A stretch of DNA of 64,000 bases. It comes from Rhizophagus irregularis (taxonomy: Eukaryota > Glomeromycota > Glomeromycetes > Glomerales > Glomeraceae). A program made the translations under genes and the position numbers. The notes under the pieces are model-generated. The model did no database searches. It saw nothing but the letters and a program-made list of their open reading frames with translations, and was not told the origin of the DNA. The DNA lies in contig NC_089459.1 of assembly GCF_026210795.1 (NCBI RefSeq), positions 2,542,001 through 2,606,000 on the forward strand, in the 5' to 3' direction. The stretch's first letter is position 1. Each line of letters starts with the position of its first letter. Positions 21,176-31,145 of this stretch are shown in pieces.

Positions 21176-23765
21176 TTATAAAGAACTCTCATCACGAATA
21201 TCTTTTATCATGTTTTCTGTAGCTTGTTCTTTGAAGGTTCGTGCATAAGTTGAAATCCAATTTTGTATTGTTGTTATCTTAGGGACATCTTCAGCTTCTA
21301 ATTCTCCGGATTCAACAAATTTCATCAATTCATTATACATATCCTTTGCTAACATCTTATCTTTTTGGTTGAGATTTCCATTCAAGAAAAAACTTTTTAA
21401 CAACTCCTTTACTTTCTTTTTCATCCTTTTTCCTTTTCCTTTTCCTCCAAATTTTTGATTGCTTTTTAGCGCCCATCCCATAGGAAATTGAAATTTTACG
21501 TCAATAGAACTAATTCAATACAAAACATGTAAGAAATTAATTTGAATTATATTTGTTTTAAGCTTCACATTATTTACCTTGCAACTTCTAATTCATCATT
21601 TTCATTATTATTATCCATAAATTCTGGTACAATAGGATCAACCGTATCTGTATCTATAGAATGCATTAGCCAAAGGCTTTTAACGAACCTAAAAAAAATA
21701 TTTTTTACAATTGATCACTTGGCAGAGTTGAAATTGGAATTGTCCAAGCTGATTCAGGTTCAGTTTGTTCAGAAATTTTTGGATGGGGACGAACAATTGG
21801 TTTGGTGCAAAGTTTGGCAATTGTAGAAGGAGGGAAATTGTTCCATGGTCCAAAATGTGGGAGTGATCGTGCACATATGTATAAACCTATCATTTCACCA
21901 GAAACTGGCCATTTCCAATAAAACAAGTTTGAAATGCCCTTTATCGTTTTGACATTTGATCCCAATTGATCTCGATCTGGTTCTAAATTTGCCAATGATG
22001 TACCAGATAAATGTTTAGCCGCCTCCACTATATCTTTTCCTTCACGAACATCATATCCAATTCGAACATATCTTCTAATTGAATGGGCAATCTAAAGGTA
22101 AATATGATTTTAATGTGTAATTTATTATACAGCAATAAGCAATAGAATACTTACTGCAGCATGATGGGAATCAATAGTTGTTTTAGCTTCGCCTGGTTCA
22201 AGAAACTGCCAATCACGAACTTCAATTTGGTACCATTCATTCCAATGTGCAATTATAGCTATAAGTTCTGATGAATGATAATGTGCTCCATTGTCTGACA
22301 TTATTCTGATCCATTTTGGTTTATGTTTTATTGTTTCAAAAACAGCTTCAAATGAAGAGGCGGTAAACCAAGCATCTTGCTTAGTATCAGTTGACCAGCG
22401 ATCATAAGCTCTTATCTCTAATTCCTCACAATTTTCTTTTTTTCTAAACATTAAGATCGTATGAAGGGTCCATCCTCTTTTACCAAAAAACTCTGCCTTT
22501 GTTTCTCGAGCAGATCTTGGCAAAATTCTCATCTTGTAATCAGCAACAAATAATGCACCATCCTCATCAAGACTTGCCAAAGTAGCTTTAAATTGAGAAT
22601 TCAAATATATCTTTCGTGTTGAATGGGCCAAATAATACTGTAAGTGTTCTTTAGTTTCTTCTAAAGTAGCTATTTGATCTTCTTTTATATGTAGATGCAT
22701 GAATTCAAAAAATTCAAAAAATTGGTCACATTCTGAGCATCGTGAGTTATGATTTTCAAGACAATTTCCAAAAGCATATGGCAAACAATAAGAAATACAA
22801 GAATCATGTTTTGTTGTACCATCAGCATTAACCACTAATTTTCTTTCATAACCACGACGCAGATGACGTTTCAAAGCATCAATTTTTTGTAATACACTAT
22901 TCTAATGATGTGATAAATAGGTAAATTACGATTATTATGTATTTTATTACAATAATATATTTATCAAAGAATATTTTTTTACTTACTAGTTGATCCTTTT
23001 GTAAAAATGTATTGCGTGCAATAGCTATTAAGGATTCAAATGGAATATAGCCATAATCATTACAGGTAAGACAAAGTCCACCTATATCATCTCGATATTT
23101 AATATTACTGCAGTTTGCTAATCAACCCATAAATGATGTTTTTTTCATTCCATTAGGAAAAGTTTCTTCAAATTTTTTCCACAATTTAATTTTTTGATCA
23201 CGCATATATAATATTGGTAATTCATTTTTATCAACCCGGTAAGAACTTTGTGTAATTATACTTCGATCTTGAAAAAACATTAAAAATTGTTTTTCTTTAA
23301 CTTCTGACATACGTTTAACAGTTCTTTTTGTTTTTACTAAGGTTGGTACTCCTGGACCATATAGTCTTGTGTGTTTTCGTGCAGAATTGACTATATCATT
23401 TCCTACCTGATGAAAATAAAGAATTGAAAATCAATGATGAAGAATTGGGATTGATGACAAAGAAAAATTAGTGATTGGTGATGATGAAGAAATTGGAGAT
23501 TGGTGACAAAGAAAATTTGGAGATTGGTAACGTGACAAAGAAGAATTGGTGATGAAGAAGAAATTGGAGATTGGTGACGAAGAAGAATTGAAGGTTGGTG
23601 ACGAAGAAGAAATTGAAGATTTGTGACAAAAAAGAATTGAAGGTTGGTGACGAAGAAGAAATTGGAAATTGATGGTAAAAAGGTTTTACCTTAAGCTTTT
23701 CTTTGAGTTTTTTATATGTAAAATTTTCAGCAATAATTGAAAGAATTCTTATTTTTCCATCAATT
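21176..23765 (-). pseudogene. outer transposon transposase, C-terminal two thirds
   Basis: Downstream part of the gene that starts at 52228 and is split by the Polinton. Exons on the minus strand, approximate: 23691-23765 (RGIDGKIRILS, joining in frame to the other side); about 23000-23403, containing LYGPGVPTL and a D-D-I-G-G-L-C-x-x-C zinc-like element; 22140-22905; about 21700-22090; and 21176-21500. The 22140-22905 exon has GALFVADYKMRILPR, FFGKRGWTLH, RIMSDNGAHYHSSE and EPGEAKTTIDSHHA, which look like the D, D and E/D catalytic positions of a DDE enzyme. The last exon is basic (GGKGKGKRMKKKVKELL) with a helical C-terminus. TGA near 23127 (FMG stop LANC) is probably from CGA. The family is unknown to me. 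Confidence 0.6.
23425..23685 (-). repeat. minisatellite, ~24-bp unit, in an intron
   Basis: About ten imperfect units of gaagaagaaattggagattggtgac type lie between the exon ending at 23691 and the one starting at 23403. The splice-like GTAAAACC sits just beyond the exon end on the minus strand. All units keep gaag/attgg spacing, so expansion by slippage is likely. Confidence 0.75.
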
Positions 23766-23770
23766 CCTCT

Positions 23771-24262
23771 GTCGTCGGGCTGGTAGTGTAGTCACTACGT
23801 TCCTCCACCTTGGCCACGGCCTCGCAGTACCTACATCCCCCCTCCGTGAGGCAGGTTTACCTGCCACAGTACCATGGTCTGCCACGGTATTTTTCCACTT
23901 ATTTTTTTTTCTACATTTTTTCTTATATATAACTTACTATGACAACTATGGCAACTATGGCAGACTACTTAAAAATGGAATAAAAACGTGAATAAAGCCG
24001 AAATCAAACAGAATCTCCTGCCATAGTATCTGCCATAGTACGAAAAATCTTATAATAATACTGGGTGGCAGCCTTAGTCAGCCCCTCAGACCCCAAAACC
24101 CGATTCACGCTACGTATTACCCTTTACATACTCACCCCAGACCCTCCAAGTATGATTCCCTAGTCCCCGAACCTATGGCACCCGAACTATGGCACCCGAA
24201 CTATGACCACTTACCCCCGTCAGAAAAAATATATTCGGCAATTGAAGATTAGGTAACTATAA
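23771..24262 (+). repeat. Polinton left TIR
   Basis: 492 bp beginning GTCGTCGGGCTGG. It is about 97% identical by eye to the right TIR once the hAT is removed; most differences are C/T or G/A. It contains about ten CTATGGCA/TGCCATAG words, often in pairs, and ends in the gene-proximal TTGAAGAT motif. Confidence 0.92.
24242..24249 (+). promoter_or_regulatory. TTGAAGAT promoter-like motif, helicase gene
   Basis: TTGAAGAT lies 41 bp before the ATG of the helicase gene, at the inner edge of the left TIR. The same word precedes six other genes of this element. Confidence 0.5.
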
Positions 24263-24290
24263 ATTAGTACTCGATTTGATAGAACAAAAA

Positions 24291-26773
24291 ATGGCCGCTC
24301 AAGTTCCAGCAATCTTTAACCCCAACAACCGTTTCTTCTACGATAACCTTCTTAAAAAATGTGTAGGTACACACATGAAAGAAAGCGTCAATTCAGCAAT
24401 CTTGACTTCTGTGGCTTTCATCACCACAAAATCTGGCATGTGGATTAGAAAAAAGAAGGCTTACAATGGAAGCATATACTTCGAGTTCGCCGCAGATCTT
24501 AAGGGGATTTCTACTAAGCACAAGATAATTATTCGGTCAGATACCGGAGAAGACAGCGACGTGACCACATCCACCAAATTAAAGGATCTTCTTCTCCAAG
24601 CATCAATCGCAAAGATCTGTTATACAGATGTAAACTTCATGCCTTATCCCCCAAATGCGCCAAAGTATAATCCTGAATTCTTCAATCTCTTCCTAGGTTT
24701 CAGGGCCCAACCCGCTAAGCGCATCAAACCAAACCTAGTTAATCCAATCATCCGACACGTTCATGAGGTATGGTGTGCAGAGGACAAGCAATTAACTATA
24801 TACATCCTCAACTGGCTCGCATTTCTAATTCAAAATCCAGACAAAAAACCCGGTACAGCAATTAACATGCGCAGTCCCCCCAGATGTGGTAAGAATATCT
24901 TAACCGATTTTATCGGAGAACGTATTCTCGGCCGTGAAAATTTCCTCTCCACTACTCGTCTTGAAGATGTAATGGGAAGGTTCAATGCTAGCTGCTTCAC
25001 GCCAAAAACTTATCATCCTCAATGAATGCGATATGTCAGGTACAATAACGGCAGGGCAAACAACCGACTCAAAAGTTTAATCACCGAGCCTTACATCTCT
25101 ATTGAGGAAAAGGGGATAGATGTGAAGGTTATTGATGACTTTGCTGGCTACATGATCCTCAGTAATCATGCTATGCCAATCCGCATAGAAATGGGAGATG
25201 AAAGATTTGTAGCTCTCAACGTCTCAGCCAAATATAAGGGCAATAGAGAATACTTCGGTTCTCTCGTAAAAGTATTAGAAAATCCGGATACAGCCAGTTC
25301 CTTCATGTCCTATCTACTTAGCCGAGACTTAACTGGCTTCAATCCCCGATCTATTCCTGATACTCAAATGAAACGGAAGTTAATTGAAGCAAGTATCCCG
25401 AATCCCCAGCGTTTTATACAATATTACCTTGAAATGATGTGGCCCGACAATTGCGACACACTTGAAATCCCGTGTACAAATTTCTATAGCACTTACCAGA
25501 ATTGGTGCAGTGAGAAGGGTGAAAACAAAACACTAAGTGACAATAAATTCGGTATGGATATTAAACAATTCGCCCCTAAAATGCGTGTAAGCCGCTCAGG
25601 TACCCGAATAAACTATTACATACTAGATAAAGCAAAAATCGTGGAGAATTTTAGTAAAGTAATCCAAGATGTACAAGACGTACAGGAAGCACCAGTAGAG
25701 GGAGTAGAGTTAGTTGCCGAGAAACCCGCCGAGGAAAAACCCGCTGAGAAAAAACCCGGACCCGCTGAAGAAAAACCCACTGAGAAAAAACCCGAACCCG
25801 CCTGAGGAAAAACCCGCTGAGAAAAAACCCGAACCCGCTGAGGAAAAACCTGCACCTGTAATTCGCAAGACTCCTCCACCGCTTCCACCCAAGCCTGACC
25901 ACTTAAAAGAACGTCCACAAGAGTTAAGAAAAGAACAACCAGATCCCGATGAAGATACTAATGAGTCAAACACCGATAAATCTATAGATAACTTTTCAGA
26001 TTGTTATCTATCTGACGAGGAACCCGACCAAGAAGAACCTATCCCCGAGCCAGATAACTACGACGTTTTAGATGACTTGCTATCTGACTCAGATTTTACA
26101 ACTGTGAACCCAGCTCCTGAACAACAACCCGAGTATCCCGCAGAATCTTCTGCATCTGTCACTAAGCCTGCAATAGACCGGAAGGCTTCTGAAGAAGCAA
26201 TTTATCCCTGAACCCGACACAGAACCAGAAGTTGACCGGGATCCTGAACCAAAGGAAGGCACTCGAGCGCACTGGGCTTGGCAAGAAAGATACCGATGGG
26301 ATCGCAAACCATGGGTTAAAAATTTAAAGGACCAGGTCTTCAATGATCTCTACAATACAGGTAAGGAATTATGGGCCAAGTACCAAGATGCGTCAGACGA
26401 ATATGACTGGGAAATACTCGCGTTTGAAATAGAGGAATGTCCCACAACGCGTATTGAGGACGAGTACCAGTACTACCTTATGGAGGTAGTAGACCGCTTC
26501 AAGGACTGGATTGAATATAATGGATACTTACCTAAAATACCTAGCCGTAAAGAACTCGCAGATTTAATAAGAATATACAAGGAGAATCGTAATGCCGAGA
26601 TTATTCCCACCCCCTCTGGTTATGAAACTATGAGGGCAGATAAGGGTAAAGCGCAAGAGATCCCACGAGAACGTCCAAAAACTGATATGGAACGTGAATG
26701 GGAGGCCGCCAATGGAATCATCGATGACTGGGACGAAGAGGATACTGAGGGCGCTATCAACGACATATTGTAA
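24291..26773 (+). pseudogene. D5-like SF3 helicase/primase-type protein
   Basis: Likely the replicative helicase of the Polinton. The start is the ATG at 24291 (MAAQVPAIFNPN), not the TTG 15 bp upstream. A region FFNLFLGF...NWLAFLIQNPDKKPG, typical of D5/DUF5906 ATPases, leads to the Walker A-like RSPPRCGKN (about residue 203). A Walker B-like KLIILNECDMS sits in a shifted frame at about 24995-25035 between two compensating indels, so TGA at 25023-25025 is a by-product. Next come NRLKSLITEPYISIEEKG and ILSNHAMPIRIEMGDERFV, conserved features after the ATPase core. A Pro/Glu/Lys tandem repeat (25720-25850) causes a frame change; the C-terminal acidic part ends at 26773 after a further shift near 26205. 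The family call is good; the separate primase domain is not evident. Confidence 0.75.
25716..25852 (+). repeat. 36-bp coding tandem repeat (EEKPAEKKPxPA)
   Basis: About four units of gaggaaaaacccgctgagaaaaaacccgaacccgct encode a Pro/Lys/Glu-rich linker in the helicase C-terminal part. A unit-internal length difference changes the frame near 25800, consistent with slippage. Confidence 0.85.
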
Positions 26774-26832
26774 GCGCTATTTGAGATTATTTCTTTTTTT
26801 TTCGTATATATATAGAAAGATATTATTTATAG

Positions 26833-26840
26833 TTGAAGAC
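26833..26840 (+). promoter_or_regulatory. TTGAAGAC promoter-like motif, polymerase gene
   Basis: TTGAAGAC sits 17 bp upstream of the polymerase ATG at 26858 in a very AT-rich 80-bp spacer. Confidence 0.45.
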
Positions 26841-26857
26841 AAATCATATACATAAAA

Positions 26858-28712
26858 ATGCAATACTCAAGAATTGCCCGCACTTTACCAACACGACCTG
26901 ACATCAAGGAACTTCAGTATTCCGGTGCTCGCTTTTCCAGAGGAGCTATCGCCAGACTCGGTCAGACTCTCCAGACGCGATTTCCAGATAGAAAGTTCCA
27001 GATCCTACTTCCCTATGAAAACTGGAAACCCGGTGGATGGACATCAGGAAACCAACCAGCCAGCCTCTTTTCACTATTAGACCATTATGATAAAGCACAA
27101 CTACCGGATGACGCAGACCCTGATTATTTTGAACGATTCATAATTTATGCAAGAGATAGTCCACCGGCCGCAGGAGGATGCAATGGGGAGCTAAATGATT
27201 GCCTGTATGAATGCCTAAAAAATATTTACGGCACATTCTCTAAAATGCCAAAGTCAATCGAAAAGCCCGAGTATATCAAAAAGGCATTAGGTCTCAATCG
27301 CGATGCTCCCATCCCAGTTTCATGCATGGACAAGGTTGAACAACTCGCAGGAAGTCTCGCAATTAATATTGTGGGGGACATTACCCGAATCTCTAAGAGT
27401 AAGTCCGATAGACATGCGACTCTCATCCTATCAGAAGGCCATTACTCCCTCACGTTAAATCCTGGAAGACTCCACCCCAGTAAAATAGATAAAAAGCGTA
27501 ATTTACCCATTGTATACCATGAAGATGGGACCAATAATGTAGTCACAATATACAACGGCAAAACAGTTAAGTCTTGCACAATTGCGCAGTTTCAAAAAAC
27601 TAAGAATTCCAAAAGTTCTTTCATCCCCGTCGAGAAAAACCGTAAGACTGGAGTATATGAAACTCTTGAAGAAGCATATCAGAGAATCCACGAGGAGCGG
27701 AATTCCTTTCTACAGGAGACAAAGAAGTTCGGTTTAGGAATCGACTTATCATACCATAACTGGTCTTACAAAAGAACGGCTCTCTGGTTATTCGAACGAT
27801 TAAGTGTAGGAATTCCAGCCAATGATCCTCTTGACCCGATAGAAGCGGAGTGGTTAAGTGATGCAATGATGGGAGGATTAATCTGGGCAGATAACGAGTG
27901 GAAGGGCTATGGAAGACAGTATGACGCAACAAGTTTATACCCGAGTATTCAACAATCAAACGCGAACTTTCCAATCAGACGGGGTAAATTCCAGACACTT
28001 AATGACTTTGTCGACCACAGGGGTTATGCCTTGTATGGATTATTCCGTGCCAAAATAAGTGGGAATAATATTCTCTTCCGACAGAATAAAAGGGGAATCT
28101 ATACATTCATCGACTTACAACGAGCAAAAAAACTTGGTCTCAATATACAGTTAATACAGGATGGGAAGCCAAATGCATTGATATACGATAGAGAAGCGAG
28201 AATCCCTGGAACTGTAATATTCAGGTGAGTACGTACACTTCCTCTTCAAAATTAAAAACCAGGGTGGCATAGCTGGCCGCGTGGCAAAGCGAGTCCTCAA
28301 CACATTATGGGGAGCATTATGCCAGAGGAAGCGTAATTACAAGACACTCACCACAGATCAAACAGACCCATTTACATTTCCAGAGGGCCATACACTCGAC
28401 TCTATCATACCAGTAGGATCTGACCAGTGGCGATTCCAGTTTACAAACCCGGGTAATCCCTTCAAAGGTGAGTATCCCAGGATCGCCCCATTCTTATTAG
28501 CACGTGGTCGCAAAATCACATCTGAGGCAATTCAACCATACAAGGATAAAGTACGACGTATCCATACAGACGGATTTATTTTAGAAGAACAGCCAGATAG
28601 CCCCGCGCTTTTCACTTGTTCAGAGAATGCAGATACGACTCTAAAGACTTTCAAGTTTGAAACCGCGGGATACTGCCATGTGAAAAATGCGAACAAGGTT
28701 ATCTGGACATGA
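26858..28712 (+). pseudogene. Polinton family-B DNA polymerase with OTU-like N-terminal region
   Basis: Replicates the element, presumably by protein priming as known for Polintons. Palm motif A is YDATSLYPSIQQ (about residue 366). Motif B is AKRVLNTLWGALCQ, about 28281-28325. The catalytic motif C appears as RRIHTDGFIL (28557-28586), an H-T-D-G-F form instead of the usual D-T-D. A GIYTFIDLQRAKKLGL stretch lies between A and B. A 1-bp shift at about 28227 separates two open parts (GTVIF then GEYVHFLFKIKNQ). No F-D-x-E-T exonuclease motif is seen. Instead, residues 105-200 contain CNGELNDCLYECL and ATLILSEGHYSL, reminiscent of the Cys and His boxes of OTU-type cysteine proteases (inference). 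The end at GYCHVKNANKVIW looks natural. Confidence 0.82.
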
Positions 28713-28763
28713 TTGCTAGGGACCGGTATGTATATTTTTTACTGACATATCGTGATGGCATAA

Positions 28764-29093
28764 TTGAATAAACCTATGGGATATGTAATCTTACGAGATA
28801 CCCAAATGCAAAACACCGACGGATTAGGTAGACAAGACGACGAAAGTTTCCACGCGTGGGCTAAGCGCATTCAGAATGCTGTGCAATATTATGAGACTTG
28901 TAGTAGAATAGGTTTTCATAGGCGGCTACCTTATCCAAGGTCTCGTCAAGCTGTATATGCTTATATTGTGCACATTAGGAGAATAGTATCACGACTACCA
29001 AATAGGTGGTACTGTACCTACTGTAAATCTTTTATTGATCGCGGATGGGGAGCTGACGCTTTCGGATCAAGCGGTGCGACTACATTTATATAG
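28764..29093 (+). CDS. hypothetical 109-aa Polinton protein
   Basis: An open frame just after the polymerase, with no recognised family. The first ATG in context would be MGYVILRDTQMQNTDG. A Cys pair (WYCTYCKSF) near residue 85 could be half of a zinc site. Its stop overlaps the 3' end of the opposite-strand membrane ORF (29086-29247) by 8 bp, the tight packing seen elsewhere in the element. Confidence 0.4.
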   Translation: MNKPMGYVILRDTQMQNTDGLGRQDDESFHAWAKRIQNAVQYYETCSRIGFHRRLPYPRSRQAVYAYIVHIRRIVSRLPNRWYCTYCKSFIDRGWGADAFGSSGATTFI

Positions 29094-29247
29094 TTGCCCA
29101 AAGCATTTTAATTTCGACTATTATACTCATCATGCCGAAATGATCCGTAACGTCCTTTAGGAGATATATAGAAAGAAGGAACAATAAAGCGGCTAGGATA
29201 ATCCAGAAAGTCGCTATCCCCCTGGTTATATAGACCAGGCTCTCCAT
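29086..29247 (-). CDS. 53-aa single-span membrane protein
   Basis: An intact ATG-to-TAA frame on the minus strand with one strongly hydrophobic helix, TFWIILAALLFLLSIYLL (about residues 13-30). The N-terminal part is short and polar with one Arg, and an amphipathic C-terminal tail ends in MLWATI. It is tail-to-tail with the preceding ORF and stands alone in an otherwise empty 290-bp spacer. Small membrane proteins occur in many virus-like elements, but no homology is claimed. Confidence 0.5.
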   Translation of the reverse strand: MESLVYITRGIATFWIILAALLFLLSIYLLKDVTDHFGMMSIIVEIKMLWATI

Positions 29248-29346
29248 TGATGCAAAAGGCCGAGCGACGCTTCTACTGTCTTGCAGTATCCCAAGTGTAA
29301 ACCCCGAGGTTCATATTTATTTTTTCTCATTCGAATGAACAGGTAA

Positions 29347-29354
29347 CTGAAGAT
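29347..29354 (+). promoter_or_regulatory. CTGAAGAT promoter-like motif
   Basis: A one-base variant of TTGAAGAT, 28 bp before the ATG at 29383 and followed by a TATATTTTTT run. Confidence 0.4.
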
Positions 29355-29382
29355 TTATATTTTTTACAAAGTACAAAGAATC

Positions 29383-29766
29383 ATGTCAACATATACCGAA
29401 TTCGCAAGCATTGTTAACAGCACTGACAGCACTAGTGAGGAGGTTATTTACGAGGCATCGCGCATTCAGCCTAATGTTGTCTCTGACGAAACTGTCCCCA
29501 AGATTATCCGCGCATTAAAAGATACTATAGTAATCGCATTAGTATCTGGGTTTAGCAAAACCAGTTACCTCGTCCAGGACCACGTGAAGTATATCAAGCG
29601 AATCCAAACGGCAAATTCTCCTGTATCATATGTGAAGTTCGTGGCCAGAAAACTCTTCCCAGATAATGCGGCATATACTGCTAAAATAGCAAAAATCCGC
29701 GAATCATACAAGAATAAACAAGCTCTCCTAGATAAGCTTCGGCGCCCTCTTCGAATTGTATTATAA
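29383..29766 (+). CDS. hypothetical 127-aa Polinton protein
   Basis: An intact frame with a good ATG context, predicted mainly helical, with a basic C-terminal half (KLFPDNAAYTAKIAKIRESYKNKQALLDKLRRPL). No family was recognised. The stop overlaps an ATG (TAATG, 29764-29768) opening a 28-codon frame to 29852 (ends TLTELLA). That frame is probably the original C-terminus displaced by a 1-bp shift, or a tiny coupled ORF. The motif at 29347 supports expression as an element gene. Confidence 0.5.
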   Translation: MSTYTEFASIVNSTDSTSEEVIYEASRIQPNVVSDETVPKIIRALKDTIVIALVSGFSKTSYLVQDHVKYIKRIQTANSPVSYVKFVARKLFPDNAAYTAKIAKIRESYKNKQALLDKLRRPLRIVL

Positions 29767-29927
29767 TGCGACGAGACTCATCAACCGGTCCCCCAAAGCG
29801 AGTTATTACTAAAAACGAGGCTGAGAAAACCTTAACAGAACTTCTTGCATAAGCGGCTCCTGTGGTCCTACGATTCTGTACGAATTTAGTCTATATTTTT
29901 TATCCATGTGTAATAGGCATACAGTAA

Positions 29928-29935
29928 TTGAAGAT
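29928..29935 (+). promoter_or_regulatory. TTGAAGAT promoter-like motif, F-box-like gene
   Basis: Perfect TTGAAGAT 26 bp before the ATG at 29962. Confidence 0.5.
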
Positions 29936-29961
29936 AGCTATAGTATAAGTAACATAACATC

Positions 29962-30634
29962 ATGTTGGACCGATTACCAGTAGAAATAGTCGAACGCATT
30001 GTCGCAAAGATCCCGGATACTGACCTTATTGCAGCGAGTAAGGTAGATAGAGTTAAGGTTGCTTGTCTAAACCTCTTCAAAATCCTACGATTAGTTTCGT
30101 CAAAATTTTACTATAGATTTATTATAGTTTCGGCAGAGTTTCGGCAGTTTCGGCATTTATAATAAGTTTCGGCAGTTTCGCCTTTCTCCAAAGTTTCGCT
30201 CATTTTTTAATATAACTTTAATATAGTTTCGGCAGAATTTCGCTTTTCGGCAAAACGCCATCTAGCCTAAACCCCTAGGTTTCGGCAAGAACGCGCTAGA
30301 TAGAGTGTGGTGGCGGAAGTTCGTCGAGAGCGCTATAAGAGGTGGAAAAATTATGCCACTACGATCGGGGATGTGTACTGTGAAATCCGAGCTCTCGGAA
30401 AGCATTATATAAAGAGGAAAATTGACTGGATAACGTTTGAAGATGTAAACAACTTCTATAAAAACTGGATAGACCGCCTCCGAGGATCGGCTTTATATTA
30501 TGGAGAAAATGCTTAGGAATGGGATGGTCGTGGGCCCCAAGAGAGGGAAACCATAGAGTATGCATTAAGTGAACAAAGATGGGGAGGCGATCCTTGGGGA
30601 CTGGGAGTGGTATGAATGGACTCAACAGGAGTAA
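29962..30634 (+). pseudogene. F-box-like Polinton protein, split by a MITE
   Basis: The N-terminus MLDRLPVEIVERIVAKIP...DLIAASKVDRVWWRK matches the pattern of an F-box (L-P-x-E-I-V, D-L-x-x-A-S-x-V, W-R), the adaptor that links substrates to SCF ubiquitin ligases. After the MITE (30054-30298), removing it with one GATAGAGT copy restores the frame up to WWRKF. A 1-bp shift then leads to ERYKRWKNYATTIGDVYC...YYGENA, and a later frame to a Trp-rich end (GDWEWYEWTQQE) near 30634. An F-box protein in a Polinton would be a host-interaction gene. The family call is tentative because only the box itself is recognisable. Confidence 0.5.
30054..30298. mobile_element. hAT-like MITE, TAAGGTTGCTTG family, copy 3
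   Basis: 245 bp, left end TAAGGTTGCTTGTC, right end degenerate (GGCAAGAACGCGCTA). The 8-bp duplication is GATAGAGT (30046-30053, 30299-30306). It is in the same orientation class as copy 1 but complemented. It disrupts the F-box-like gene. Confidence 0.85.
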
Positions 30635-31042
30635 GCATTTTGTACTTGACTTTCGTAGGAATTACCCTGCAGAGTCATATTTTTTAGATCCGGCCGGCAT
30701 TACCGCGTAATCCCGAATTACCGAAAAAGGAAATTTATGTTACACAAGGTTCCAAACGCATTTTTACCAAAATCGATTTTTTGTGGAACGGGTATCGCCC
30801 AAAAAGGAAATGATCTACGTACCGCATGAAATCACGTGACACTCTACACATTTGTTCAGGGTATCACGTGACATGAACTCCGTTCACATTTTCTGTAATA
30901 TAATCCATAGTTTTTCCATGAATGCTTTTTAGGCCAATAATCCAATAACTTATTCATCAGGTATCCTCGTGTTTTGCGACAAGGACTGATGACCATGTAA
31001 CCTCATCATCAGGCATCCTCGCATTTTTTGACAAGGACTGAT
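30635..31042. other. Polinton spacer with a ~49-bp tandem duplication
   Basis: No gene. Two copies of a block reading tcatcaggtatcctcg...gacaaggactgatgac lie at about 30955-31000 and 31004-31042. The second is cut by the LINE and completed at 39211. Two cacgtgac E-box-like words occur at about 30832-30838 and 30863-30869. Confidence 0.6.
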
Positions 31043-31145
31043 AGATCTCTTCCCGTCGATCTATTGACCAAAAATTTTCAGAAAGAAAATTTATATATCT
31101 TCGTACTAACAACTCTTATATTTTACCCAACTCATACCTTCTAAC

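Noticed and set aside
24276-24290. Helicase start at TTG 24276
   Set aside because: The organism is eukaryotic and a good ATG follows at 24291 with the family-like N-terminus.
25616-25973. Minus-strand Ser/Gly/Phe-rich ORFs over the helicase tail
   Set aside because: Frame shadows of the Pro/Lys/Glu tandem repeat.
28226-28280. Intron in the polymerase gene beginning GTGAGT at 28227
   Set aside because: The sequence directly after continues the polymerase (EYVHFLFKIKNQ) in the +1 frame, so a 1-bp indel explains it better.
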